A stretch of DNA of 64,000 bases from Acanthosepion pharaonis (lineage: Eukaryota; Mollusca; Cephalopoda; Sepiida; Sepiidae): assembly GCA_903632075.3 (NCBI GenBank), contig CAHIKZ030002080.1, forward strand, positions 240,001 through 304,000, read 5' to 3'. Positions within the stretch are counted from its first letter, which is position 1. Each line of letters begins with the position of its first letter. A program made the position numbers and the translations under genes. The notes under the pieces are model-generated. The model did not search any database and was not told the DNA's origin. It worked only from the letters and a program-made list of their open reading frames with translations. Of this stretch, positions 34,766-45,959 are shown piece by piece.

Positions 34766-35659
34766 CATGTCAGAATGAAACAATGTAAAAAAAAAAAAAA
34801 AATATTTTAAAAATTTATTTGGTGATAGGAAAGAATGCAATGTTACAGATTAATTCCTTTTCTCAAGACTATCTGCTGAAATTTAAAATCAGTTAACCAG
34901 TCCTCAAAAATAGAATATTCTAGAATTGTGAACTCAATGATGTAAGTAGCCAATTAAAGCTGATGTAGGCCTTTTTCATTAGCAAAGATATGGGTCCACA
35001 ATTGGTTTGTATTTATTCTCTTTCTGGCAGCTTATTAATATTTAATGAATGACTCTATTTCTATACAGAACACAATCCAAGAATAGAATTTGAAATGAGG
35101 CAGAAAGACAATTTAAGAATTCCTCAACCACACTCCACTAAACAAGGTAATGACTGCAAATGACCCATAGCCACTGAAGATGTTTTATTTAAAATAGATG
35201 TTCCCTTTTTCAGATTCTAAAGGCAGTATTATTGTTGGAATAGTAATCAAAGAGAAAGCAGTCCTCAGTGTGACTAAAGCCTAAATAAAAATATTTTATA
35301 TATTAACTAGAGAGAAAAGATGAAGGTTTTCAATTATCAGTATTTACTGAGATTAACTTAACATAATCTAATGCTGAATAAGAGATAGGGGATTAGGAAG
35401 ATTGTGTTGCATCAATCTTCAAAGTGAGGAGAGCCTAGCCATCTTAAAAATCAACACTCAAAACACAGGTTTTTACCATGGTTCAATATTTTGTACAAAG
35501 CTCTGAATATAAAGAACTAGAAGTTTATATTCAAATAATTATCAAAGATGGGAAGGGCTTATTGGCCTTGAAAAATCAACATTTGAAATCTTAGCTTCTT
35601 ACTTGGCTTTGAAAACTGAACACTAATGACAACCCACCAATAAAATTAAATGTTTGCTA

Positions 35660-36150
35660 GATATTTGCTAAAAGTGCAAATAATGACATAATCAAGATGT
35701 TAGCATTACACAACTTCAAATAAAAGGTTAGGAAGGAAACTCCCATAAATAGTGGAAACAGTGATAACAGCCTTGAGGAACCGGTTTTCCCAAAATATTG
35801 TTTCAAGAAAAATATTTTATAAATTTCAATCAAAACCATACTGGCTGCTTGGTTAATGAATGCCAAATGTTCCCTTGTAGGGAAATGACTAAGATTACCA
35901 TTACTAGTTCAACAGATAATGATATAATTGAGATGTTGACTTTCTATAATACCTTAAATAAAAGGTTTGAAAGGAAATTCTCATAAGGCCTCATAAAAAG
36001 CAATAACAGAACTTGAGAAGTCTAATTTCCCAAAAAACTGTTTTTAGATTTTATAAATCTCAACCAACAGCAATGCTAACTGTTCTGCCAATGAATGCTG
36101 AAAGTTTCCTTATAAGGAAACAGCTAATCTCAGGATTATCATACTACACA
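35660..36150 (+). repeat. Repeat family D, two tandem copies
   Basis: Copy 2 (about 35660-35905) and copy 3 (about 35915-36150) each contain a gatgttrac-type block, an aaataaaaggttt/gaaggaaa block, ttttataaat and aatgaatgc then tttccyttrt. They follow each other in the same orientation. Confidence 0.65.
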
Positions 36151-36159
36151 GCCTTCCTC

Positions 36160-36560
36160 ATGTTGGTTGAAAATTATAAAATCCTTTTCTCAAAACAGTT
36201 TTTGAGGAAATAAGACTAAAGTCTACTGTTATCACTTTTTCAAGAACTGATGAAAATTTCCTTCCAAACCTCTTATTTAACGTAATGTAGAAAATCAACA
36301 TCTTAATTATATCATTTTCTTTCTAGTTACATATGATATCCATTTTAGATATTTCTGCTGTTGGAAGTTTTCAAGTGATGTATTTTTTTTTTTGCTATTT
36401 GGTAAAGCTCTTTGATTGTGATTCTGCACTGCCAGTCTATAGAACCTGATGGATGACTGTCTTCTTTAAAACTCAAAGGATTGGTTGAATTGCTGTGGTA
36501 GTAAGAAAACATTTGAGAACAAAAGTTCTGACAAGTATGGTTGAGTAACAAATATTCCTT
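36160..36560 (-). repeat. Repeat family D, inverted copy
   Basis: Complement of family D. ctagttacatatgatatcca and tctgctgttggaagttttca mirror the 5' blocks at 1785-1815 and 56515-56550. Upstream material (gattgtgattctgcac) mirrors 56470-56490. With 35660-36150 this gives a direct-direct-inverted trio. Confidence 0.65.
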
Positions 36561-36659
36561 ACTGTGCATTCACCAAGTTGATACAAAACTAATTTCACAG
36601 ACTATTACCACAGTTTGTTCCTCACCAAGTGTCCTACATTTGTTGTCTTGCAATGTAGT

Positions 36660-37480
36660 GAGCTGAGCTTAACCAATGACAATTATCTAACTTTAAATGT
36701 TTACCTTCTTAAGCAAGCCATAGCTATTCATGTAAGATAGAAATTTTTAAAGGTAGAAAGTGGTTGATATCATTTTGCATGGAACAGATTGTCTAAGGGG
36801 GAGAGAATATTTCTTCTTTTTAGTCTTGAAGTCTTTTAGTCTTGAATGATACATGGACTTTGTAAAAGGAAGGTTTTATCAAGAGATCAAATCTTGAATT
36901 AATTTTTCAAGCTGAGATGAATGTAAGTGGCTTCCATTGATAACTCACTTGAAAAATTTCCAAGAGGTAAAATGAATATGGGTCTCAGTTAAACTTAATT
37001 TGCAATGTACTTCAATTAAATCCTTAGATTAGAGATTGGTTATCTAGGCATCTTAATCATATTCTTCTTGGAATACAAAGTAGTTAATAAAATATTAAAA
37101 TCATAAGCAATAATCATTTTTTTTAAATCTCTTCATTAATTACATTCATTTTAATGTCATCAACAATGTCTTATTAACTACTTAGGAACAGCTGACAAGA
37201 TATATCAAGAGAATTATTTTTTGGTGGTGGGGCTTCTTAGGCTGGCAGTGATTTAAAACAATTTATTGATTATAATGAAATGGCATCACAGAAGAATTAT
37301 CCCAGATGTAGTAATTAAATCTTAAAAATAATTATCTATTGTATTTTAAGGTTTGCTTCTTACTTGTTTGTTTGTTTTTTTAATGTTTACTAGTTAATTA
37401 AGCCGAATGCACTAGACTTTCCAAGATAAAAACAATCCTTAAAACAAAATAAAACAATACTTTCATTTGCAGAATGAGTG
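36660..37480. other. Unassigned sequence
   Basis: No identifiable domain or repeat. Confidence 0.4.
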
Positions 37481-37489
37481 CTATCCTCA

Positions 37490-37860
37490 AAAACTTATGC
37501 AATATCAGTCCTCCTATATAGCAGTGAATGCTGGATAATCTCCTCACAGATGAAGAAAAGACTTGAAGAAACAGAAATGTGGTTCTACAGAAGAATGCAA
37601 AGAGTACAAATTTTCTAGAGACAATGCAAACAAAAAGGATATATACTTAACATTAGGAAGAGTGGAATTTCTGATGCACATAATGAGGAAAGACAGTTTG
37701 GAAAATGTAATACTCACAGGAAAAATTCAGTGAATGGATGGCAGAGCAGAGATTGCAAAAGACAGCAAAAAGACAAAATTTATTAAGAGCTACAAAGGAC
37801 AGGAAATTGTGGAGAGTCATGATCACCATTGTCATGAAGGGTCATGGCACATAGGAGAAT
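37490..37860 (+). mobile_element. LINE family II (RTE-like), C-terminus and 3' end
   Basis: agcagtgaatgctggataat, atctcctcacagatgaagaa, aatgtggttctacagaagaa, taatactcacaggaaaaatt, gagctacaaaggacaggaaa and ttgtggagagtcatgatcac follow in the family order. An internal deletion removes part of the linker. Confidence 0.7.
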
Positions 37861-38069
37861 AAATGACCCAGAGAGTTTATTATCCAAATTCTCTAATCTT
37901 TTTCTCTACAGTGAAAAAGGAAGGGCTGACATAATGTGATGGTTAATGAGCAAATATTGTAGAATTTAACTAGTATAGTGAGTATGATCTTTACTATGAT
38001 CCCACCAACTTTATTGAGTCTCTATGCAAGACAAAGTTAAGCCTAATAAATATCTAATTTTGTGTCTGC

Positions 38070-38165
38070 TGTAGAGCAATACCTAACAAGCCAGTCTCAA
38101 CAACTATAGCCAGTGCTGAAAGTTTCCTCTTCACAAAATGGCTCATTACTTTAGCCTTGTGCCAG
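38070..38165 (+). repeat. Repeat family D, 3' fragment
   Basis: ccagtgctgaaagtttcctc and aaaatggctcattacttt match the family D tail; gccttgtgccagactaatc follows, which also occurs near 48600. Confidence 0.4.
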
Positions 38166-38169
38166 ACTA

Positions 38170-38850
38170 ATCTTATTAAGAATCTATACACATAGCTGTA
38201 ATTATAAATCCGCTAAATCCCAGTAGAAGTCTTAAATAAAAATATTTTTTCCAGTGTCACAGAAAGCCATGTGAGAGGTCAGACTCTGTTAAATTTCAAG
38301 CATAAGGAGAGTATAACTGAATTAACTTGATAGAAGGTGAAAGAAAAAAAATTGTTGTCCTATAAAAATGGGAATCATAGTCACAGATGACTCAGATTAT
38401 AAAAGAAAAAGTTGCAAGCCAGAAAGAAAGTCTGCTGTCATGACATTTTAATTCTGACAAAGGAATTATTAAAGATGAACCAAGTCAGATAGAAGAACAG
38501 TTTCTCTGTGCCAAATGAAATGTGAGAGAAAAAGAACAATGAAGACAATTCTGAATGACAATAGCATCATAAGACTTTCCCCAGACAATGATAGGTTTAT
38601 CAGAAGAAAAGAAGCAAAATCATTATTTCTTTAATAAATAAGGCTAACAAGCAAACACAGAGGAAAGAGACCAAGCACAAACTGTTGGACTCTCCTATAT
38701 TCTTTAAAGAAACGAATGATATCATACGGAACAAGCAATTTTGTTGATTTAAAATCATCGAAAAATAGAACTTGATCAGTTCTATTGTGAAAGAATTGCT
38801 AGCGAAAATAATTAACCTCCAGTAAAATACACTTTAGTATAGATACAGAA
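38170..38850. other. Unassigned purine-rich sequence
   Basis: A/G-rich on the plus strand with no long open frame. It might be diverged retroelement coding sequence leading into 38866, but I see no diagnostic motif. Confidence 0.3.
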
Positions 38851-38865
38851 AAGCCAGTATACTTG

Positions 38866-39010
38866 CAGGAACTGATCAAAGATCTAGGTATCAATTTCTC
38901 CCATGAGATTGAGCTTGACTACTTGATAGGCCTTGTCAGCTGGCCAGACTTTTATTGAAGAGTGATATGATCCTATTAGAAAAACAAGTCTCCCTGGTTG
39001 GTGGCATGAG
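38866..39010 (+). mobile_element. Possible BEL/Pao LTR-retroelement fragment
   Basis: The frame at 38866 reads QELIKDLGINFSHEIELDYL then IGLVSW, followed after a stop by GPIRKTSL-like and GWLVGG-like pieces in other frames. ELDYLIG followed by a TSLGWL-like block recalls the protease region of BEL/Pao retroelements ((I/V)D-x-LIG ... LGW). No LTRs seen. Weak. Confidence 0.22.
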
Positions 39011-39539
39011 AAAGAAAATGATGCTTATTTTTTTTTTTTTTTTTGGAAAAGATCCAAGGAGGCTAATGCAGGCAGTGGTTACCAAGATTTAGTGAGATAT
39101 AAAGCAGGAACAGAAATATGGTTGCTTTTCAACCTGAACAGATTTTCATTTTGACAACATAGAGCAATGGGAAGGAAGGAAGGGTTTGCCCACAATCATC
39201 TGTAATGGTTAATATTTACATGGATGCCTTCAAAGGATTTGCTCTAATGTAGTTTGCCATGATAACACATGAACTGGCTCAGACACACATGACAGATTTG
39301 TTCTCTAGCAACATCAAACGGATAATTAGGCTTTGCCAGACATGAAGTCCTTTAGATCATTAAGATGGCTCAGAAAGAAAACAAAATTTACAAGTTACTA
39401 TTATTCAGACTAGAATAATGAAGAATTGATAGACTAAAACATTACATAGAATATATAGCAATAATTGTCCATATGTACACACACACTTTGGCATTTTTTC
39501 TTTCTTTTTTTTTTTTTTTTTTTTTTTTTAAAATTAGCA

Positions 39540-39824
39540 GCAGGTAATTTTTTTTAATCATTTCACCCCAAGCAAGTTGATAAAGTCACTAAGACACAAG
39601 GGGATACTGAAGATGAGAAACAATAGAGTGAAGGAAATTGAGGAAACATTACTGAGGAAAAATGACAGTAAAAAAAACAGGATTAAAGGAGACAGAAGAT
39701 GAAAATTGATGTTGTATTTAAATTTTTGTAGATTGTAGTTGACAGAAAAGCAAGAAGCTAGAAGAGAGTTTCATAGTGCAAGAAAAGAAACTATTAAAAT
39801 ATAACTTATGGTTACATATAATAA
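39540..39824 (-). mobile_element. LINE family I, 3' part (split by a nested insertion)
   Basis: Complement of the family I 3' UTR and C-terminus: atcatttcaccccaagcaag, ttgtatttaaatttttgtag, gtgcaagaaaagaaact and atataacttatggtta. It stops abruptly at about 39820 and resumes at 40598. Confidence 0.7.
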
Positions 39825-40597
39825 TACTAGCAGCATGGCCCGGCGTTCAAAAATCGTATGACTCATACAGCAATCACTATCACTTGACTTAAAATATTTT
39901 TGCCCTTCCTTGCTTTTAAAGGAGTGCCCTTTGCCGCGTGGATGTTGCTACATGCCTTACTTCTTGCCTATCTCACATTGCGAATTTTTTCTAAGCTCTA
40001 TACTAAACATTAAATCTGTTACGAAAAAAGAACTAAACAAAATGAACACAAAACAATCAGCTTTAAAAAAGGACTCATAACTGGAAAAACCAAATGAAAA
40101 AAGAATGTTAACAACAAATACTTTTTCACACCCAACCCAGTTCTGCGGAATCAGAATCAACGTTGAGTTTAAGCAAGCGAATGAGCCAATTGGAGTAAAG
40201 TGCCATGCAGATTTAAATTTTTCCCACTTGTGACGAATGCAGCTATCAATTTTTTTTGCATGCTAGCATGCTAGTTAACATTCGTGTCAGTCAGCTGTTG
40301 GCTCTCATGCTGGCCAATAGAATCTTCCCGTCTATTCATGGCAGCCAGCTATAGGCTCTCACTCTGGCTAGTAGAAAATGTCTGCAAACTACATGAAAAC
40401 TGCCGTAGAAGCATGAAAAAAAATCGATTATTTCCATTATCGATGGGAGTTGGGAAATGCAAAGTCAGTCTTGGCCTTTCCCCTAACTTGGAGCATGTGC
40501 ATGTAAATTTTGGTGCAAATCCATCAAAAATTGGGGCCGTGCATTTGTTACACACACACACACACACACACACACATCCTGCACTTTATAGATAGAG
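39825..40597. mobile_element. Unclassified ~770-bp insertion inside a LINE
   Basis: Begins actagcagcatggcccggcg and ends after a (CA)n tract (40551-40576) with ctttatagatagagat. GC content is clearly higher than its surroundings. No transposase or RT motif is found and no clean target duplication is visible. A start in actagcag...cccggcgtt with an end in CA repeats plus gatagagat suggests a defined, probably multicopy element. The open frames at 40284-40595 are not supported as genes. Confidence 0.6.
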
Positions 40598-40690
40598 ATC
40601 AACAGTAAAATGATGAAACGTAACTGCCAATCTAGTACTTTAGCTGAACTTGGTCATGCTCAGCAAATTCTAAAAGTTGAGTCTTAAAAT
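40598..40690 (-). mobile_element. LINE family I, continuation after the nested insertion
   Basis: aacagtaaaatgatgaaacg and ctgccaatctagtact are the next blocks expected after 39824 by comparison with 9155-9200. Confidence 0.6.
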
Positions 40691-40739
40691 ATAACCCTAA
40701 TTAAAGTTTAAAATTTCAGTTATTTTCTTTGTTGCATTA

Positions 40740-41085
40740 AAAAAAATCTGAGCTGAGCTTCCTTCTACAAATGTTACATTTTTTAACTAATGTGAGCCTT
40801 GTTATATGTTTCATGCTAATTAAAATTTGAGCCTTGCTTTCTTCTTAAAATAGGTTTCATTTTTTAACCAATCAGGTCCATGTCATGCTTATATGCTTCA
40901 CACTTATAAAAATCTGTGATTCACTTCCTGTTTAAATAAGGCTTCATTTTTGGTTTAATCTGAGCCCTGTCATACTTATATGCTTCCAGCTCATAAAAAA
41001 TCTGAGCCATATTTCCTTCTTAAAATATGTTTCATTTTTGACTAATCTGAGACTTATCATATTTATAGGCTTCATGCTAATAAAA
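40740..41085. repeat. ~83-bp minisatellite, about 4 divergent copies
   Basis: The phrase (t)gagccttgtcatacttatatg with cttcatgctaataaaaatct and aaataggtttcatttttgac recurs with markers at 40814, 40893, 40981 and 41066. Spacing is 79-88 bases. Confidence 0.8.
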
Positions 41086-41089
41086 AAAA

Positions 41090-42040
41090 ACAAAAGTGTG
41101 TGCTTTAATGATGAATACAAAAATAAAAATACCTTTGGAAAAAATTAGTCTTATTCACAAAATCTTAAATGTTATGAAGAAACTTAATAGATTAATTAAA
41201 TCCAATGCAGTTTCAAAAGAGAAAAAAAAACACAAAAATAATTATTAAATTTATTTTTGTTTAATATGAAACATGTCTGCTTAAGCTTTGTATAAAAAAA
41301 AAAAATGAAAGGAATATTTGAAAAGAGGAAAATCAATTCAAATGTACATGTTTTATAGTTAATTCCCCCCAAAAATAAACTAATATCATATTCCCTAAAA
41401 GTTGGAGCAGAAGTTTTTTTGAAAAAAGCTTTTATGTAATTAATAACCTTTTATACAAATATATGAAAAATGTCTGGGTGACTTTAAGCTTACAATATAA
41501 GTGCACAATTTATGGTGCAATGGTTCTTTCAATTTAAAAAAAAAATCAATACACAATAAAAACAACCTATTCTCAGAAATTTAGGTAGAAAACTGCAAAG
41601 TAGAGCAGCTAAATATTGTGATAAAAAGTAGAAAGACAAGCAAACTGGTAAAAAAAAATCAATGTCTAAGAATAACAATGTAAAAGAGATTCAAGCAGAA
41701 ATTACAAAATTCATATTTATCTCCTTGCAGAAACAGCAATTTTAATATAAAAAGAAAAATTTGAAGCCCCAATTCTTTTTTGATAAAAAAAGAAAAATTT
41801 CTATTTTCCTATGGTTTAAGATTTTTGGACACGTTTACATTTGGTAAACTTTAAGGAAAATTATGCAAAAAAAAAAATGGGTCCACTGGTGTATGGTGAA
41901 TGACCAGGTAGTAACCATCAATTGGTTTCAAGAACACCTTAGCTGAATATGGATATGGAGAAGCCCAGGAGGACAAACAAATCAAAAACAAAAAACAGAT
42001 CAACTACATTACTACCAACAAGAGATTCAGGAATGCAGTT
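41090..42040. other. Unassigned AT-rich sequence
   Basis: No recognisable domain; several A8-A11 runs. Confidence 0.4.
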
Positions 42041-42044
42041 TTAT

Positions 42045-42067
42045 ACACACACTTATGCATGCACACA

Positions 42068-42118
<51 letters not shown>

Positions 42119-42143
42119 CACACACTTATGCATACATACACAT

Positions 42144-42175
<32 letters not shown>

Positions 42176-42236
42176 TATATACATGTGTGTGTGTGAGAGT
42201 GCATGCATGTATACACACACACACACACACACACAA
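42045..42236. repeat. Compound (CA)/(TA)/(GT) microsatellite cluster
   Basis: (TA)n at 42073-42114 and 42145-42162, then (CA)n, (TG)n and (CA)n to 42236. Both strands give spurious IYIY and THTH frames. Confidence 0.95.
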
Positions 42237-42244
42237 TAACAAAT

Positions 42245-42404
42245 CAAACAACAGTCAGGGACTTAGATCTAAATTGCTACTATTTGTTTCATGTTAAGTT
42301 ACCATCTGATGACTAGAACTGATCTTGGTTCTTGTCTGACCATTGCTTACCATGAAACTAAGAATAGCAATTTAGATCTGAGTCCTTGACTGCTGTTTAG
42401 TTTG
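42245..42404. repeat. Long hairpin repeat, ~160 nt
   Basis: Left arm 42245-42293 (aacaacagtcagggacttag, then atctaaattgctactat and gtttcatg) pairs with right arm 42351-42404 (catgaaactaagaatagcaa, tttagatctgagtcc, ttgactgctgttt). The inner 57 nt is itself partly self-complementary around gttctt. It directly follows the CA tract. Related by its loop phrase (ttggttcttgtctga) to the hairpin at 45230. Confidence 0.85.
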
Positions 42405-42609
42405 TTTATATTAAAATTTTTAAAGGTTTTTACGTAGCAATGTTCCTATCTTCCTATGTAAGAATAGTGCCTTACTATTCTTAACCAACAAACTTGACTG
42501 TGGGATTTTCAAACACAGAGATAATCATTCAAAACCTAGATATGACGTTATTATGTCTTGACATCTATGACACTACAATTAAAACAAAGATGCAATAAAA
42601 CAGATTACA

Positions 42610-42740
42610 ATAATATAGAAATAATTATTTACATTCAGACTAATGCCAGCATTTTGTTATCATCCCAGTGATTGGCCATTATGGTCTCTGGCCTTATTTA
42701 GATGCCTGAACCCTTTATTTAATCTATAGAGATAGACTCT
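42610..42740 (-). mobile_element. SINE family C fragment
   Basis: tctctggccttatttagatg, gaaccctttatttaatct and gatagactcttctcattcc resemble the complement of the family C body/tail junction. Degraded. Confidence 0.35.
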
Positions 42741-42858
42741 TCTCATTCCACTGCCCATGTCTCAGGATATCTTGTCTTGTTCTCTTTTTAATACTGTTCG
42801 GTTATTATTAGCTCTGTTTCAACTGAGGCTGAGTCTGTACCAACAAGCCAAGATATGC

Positions 42859-42868
42859 ATATACATAC

Positions 42869-42920
<52 letters not shown>

Positions 42921-42980
42921 CACACACACACATATACACACGCACAGAGATATATACAAATATACATATATATATACATA
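42859..42980. repeat. Compound (TA)/(CA) microsatellite
   Basis: (TA)n about 47 bases then mixed CA and ATATAC units. Confidence 0.95.
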
Positions 42981-43004
42981 AAATATACGTTTATACATAT
43001 ATAT

Positions 43005-43268
43005 AATAGCTGGCAAGTTATATTTGAGAATACCTGTCTATTAGAGTGGTTAGCCAATCCGTATTGCAGACACTTCAGCCACATGTTCAGCCACATTTGT
43101 GTTTGCTCAATACCCACAGAGCCAACCTGTGGTTTATACTGGAACTATACTGAGCAGACCGTAATTACAGTTTCTGAGAGAAAACGTGTTATCTAACGTG
43201 ATCAATATTCTGAACAAAGCCAGCACACTCAAACCCTCGGTCACAATGACTTGTACTAGCACAGCATG
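43005..43268 (-). mobile_element. SINE family B, head-truncated copy
   Basis: aatagctggcaagttatatt, agccaatccgtattgcagac, ccacagagccaacctgtggt and ctgagcagaccgtaatt match 25846-26060. The copy breaks inside the body at about 43268 into an AT tract. AT tracts flank both sides. Confidence 0.7.
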
Positions 43269-43269
<1 letters not shown>

Positions 43270-43350
<81 letters not shown>

Positions 43351-43352
43351 TG
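43270..43352. repeat. (AT)n-(GATA)n microsatellite
   Basis: About 50 bases of AT followed by about 30 of GATA. Confidence 0.97.
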
Positions 43353-43359
43353 CACATAC

Positions 43360-45160
43360 ATATTTTATTTTTTATTGCAAGTATATAAGACAATTAGGAA
43401 AATTATTATTTTGACATGTTTCACTCTTCAAACAGTGTCATAAGAAAAATGAATTTTGTTTTAACCAAATCTACATTGGTGAAACAAAATATGATTCATG
43501 TTAGCCATGCAAGTATTGATTTTTTTTTACCTTAACTATCATTTTCTAAATTAGATTTTACTCATTTTAACTCAGTTTTTTACTCATATATTCATTTGGC
43601 TTAATTTTTTTATTCCACATTGTTTCAACACCAGTTTAGTAAGAACATATGAAGAAGTCTGGTTGCATATTAATGCATTTAAGTTTTATACACACTTATA
43701 AAAAAAAGATCTAAAATTGATTATGCCTTGCCAGGAGGGAATCAAAGCACAGTCTTATGTAAGAAGCCAAGATACTAAATAATCTAGTGTAATTATAATA
43801 CTTAAAATATGCATTTTAGTATGTTCATTAGACTAATAATAAAAAAGCCAGACATTTATAAAATTATAAAGACACTATTTCAGATAAAAAATTTATTTTG
43901 TCGAATAATCAGAAAATGATAAAGTCTAAAACTACAACTTTATTAACATGGCTTTGTATAAGTTGAAAAAAAAATATTAGAAACTAATAATACAAATATT
44001 GTAATGAAATTATGACAATGCTGGCAAAAATTCAAACAATGGTTACCTCCCTTGTTTTTATCAGGTGAAAATAATTGGATGTGACTGATAACAATGTATA
44101 AATATGAAAGAGAGGAAAAACATAAAAAGAAACTTACATTTGATTAAAATCTGAAGTACATTTTATTAAATTTTGCTTCAATAATTAAAAGTTTAAAGAA
44201 AAAACTCAAACATACAAAGTATGAAAATGGCAGTCTCAGAGAGAAATTATCTCTTGTTTTAACTATAAAAATAATAGTGTTGAAGGAATTATATAAGTTC
44301 AACACACCAAGGCAAAAGAATACCATCTACTCTCACACATCTATTGATCCTAAATGCTTGTGGTCTGTTTCATTGTAACCTGATTTAGTTTCTATGTACT
44401 CATATATGCCGAGTTTCATTAAGAGAAAAATATGCATTTTTATTTTAAAATCACTGATGGAAACTAAAAGTAACAAAATGAATGGAAAGATGAAATGCCC
44501 TTAAGACGAACATAAACTCATTGATTTTTTTTTGTCTTATAGAACAGACTTGCTTTCACATCCAAGTTATAATCTGAAGATATTTTATTCGCTATTTCAG
44601 ATTATAAATATATTGTGCAGTCATTTAGCTTGTAGTGTTTTTATTAATGGAACAAGACAGAATTTCCTGACGAGACAGATAAAATTCCTTAGAAAAAATT
44701 AGATATATACTATTTTAAGGATATTGTTGAGAGCCTAACAATGAGAAAGGCTGAAAATTTGTCCCAACAACCAAATTGTTCATCTACAAAGAAAAGGAAT
44801 TTAAAATGACTAATAAAACACTTTAGTGAGAAGGTAGATATGCTATTGTAAAACTCAATGCATAGAGAAGTATTTCACTGCGAATAAGCAGTTTTTTTTA
44901 TCTCATGAAGGAGAAAAGTATTTCTTTCAGGATTAAAAAAAATAATCACTATTAAAAAAAAGTATAAATAATTCAAATATATAAACCATATGCAGGTAAA
45001 TACATGAACCAAACAAATCAAAAATATTGGTAACGCTTACACATACAAAACTACCAACACAAAACCTGCCAAATGAAAAAGCTTGAAATGTCAAAAGAAA
45101 AAGAAAGCAAGAACAAGAAAACAATAGAAAAAAAGAAAACATAAAAGAAAAGAATAGATA
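43360..45160. other. Unassigned AT-rich sequence
   Basis: No recognised element or gene. In the single-gene interpretation this is intron downstream of the candidate exon at 45170. Confidence 0.4.
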
Positions 45161-45169
45161 TAAACTTAC

Positions 45170-45199
45170 CAAGGTAGTAACCCAAAGTGTTCAATGCTT
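45170..45199 (-). CDS. Candidate 30-nt coding microexon
   Basis: On the minus strand a pyrimidine-rich stretch (tctgtcttggtctatttgttag) ends in AG. It is followed by 30 nt and then a consensus donor (ttg then gtaagttta). In phase 1-1 it encodes x-ALNTLGYYL-x. This exit phase matches the entry phase of the well-supported exon at 1586-1672, so a direct splice would keep the frame. An alternative upstream acceptor gives a 61-nt exon (to 45230) with an open frame containing VLVYLLEALNTLGYYL, entering in phase 0. Short, no homology known to me, and a hairpin repeat starts right upstream. Could be chance. Confidence 0.33.
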
Positions 45200-45229
45200 C
45201 TAACAAATAGACCAAGACAGAGCAGTAAC

Positions 45230-45390
45230 ACTAACTAATGAAACAGCACCAAAAAAAAAGTCCAAATTGTTACTCCAAATTTCATGCAGTGACTGTCAGA
45301 CCAAAAGGGTTCTTGCCTGATGATTGCTCTGCATGAAACTTGAAGTAATGATTTGTACCTAGTTTTTTTTGTACTGTTTCATAGGTTAGT
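45230..45390. repeat. Long hairpin repeat, ~160 nt
   Basis: Left arm from 45230 (aatgaaacagcacc, tccaaattgttactccaaat, ttcatgcag) pairs with the right arm ending at 45390 (ctgcatgaaacttgaagtaa, tgatttgtacct, gtactgtttcat). The loop holds gggttcttgcctgatgatt. It leads into the CA/AT microsatellite at 45409. Confidence 0.8.
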
Positions 45391-45408
45391 ATATAAAACA
45401 CACACACT

Positions 45409-45416
45409 ATATATAT

Positions 45417-45482
<66 letters not shown>
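45409..45482. repeat. (AT)n-(GA)n microsatellite
   Basis: AT tract about 50 bases, ending in GA repeats. Confidence 0.95.
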
Positions 45483-45484
45483 AT

Positions 45485-45640
45485 ATAGACATAGAAACCA
45501 GAACTGGTGATTGTCAATAGTCTGATGATTGCTTAAGGCATGAAACTGACAGTAACTATGCAGTGTTGATTACTATGTCAATACTGTTTCTTCAAAAGGT
45601 CTATTACTGATAATGAGCATTCTTATACCATAAATATAGA
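45485..45640 (+). repeat. Family H repeat fragment
   Basis: accagaactggtgattgtca, gatgattgcttaaggcatga and aactatgcagtgttgattac, then ccataaatatagaaaatttt: the block order of the repeat at 25495-25740. Confidence 0.55.
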
Positions 45641-45959
45641 AAATTTTAAACAATTACATATGTGTGTGTGTCAGTTTACAACTCATTTCACAAAGAATAC
45701 AGATACTACACTCTGATCTTGGACATAACTGTCATTCCTGACACTTTGAAACAAAATAGAACTTATACTTTGATCCTAGGTAGAAGCACCAATCTATATG
45801 CAACTACATTATTTTTGACAAGTATCTCATTTTTTTAAATTATATTTTTTAGCAGCAGTTCCTTTTTATCAATGTGCATGATTTCTTTCTATGAAACTAA
45901 GAGATATCTTTGTTCTTACTGTTTCTGAAAAGTTCTAAGCCTAACCACAAAGTTCTTTA

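Noticed and set aside
40284..40595. 103-codon open frame
   Set aside because: Lies within the nested insertion and ends in a CA-repeat THTHTH tail; both strands are open, which is typical of repeat DNA.
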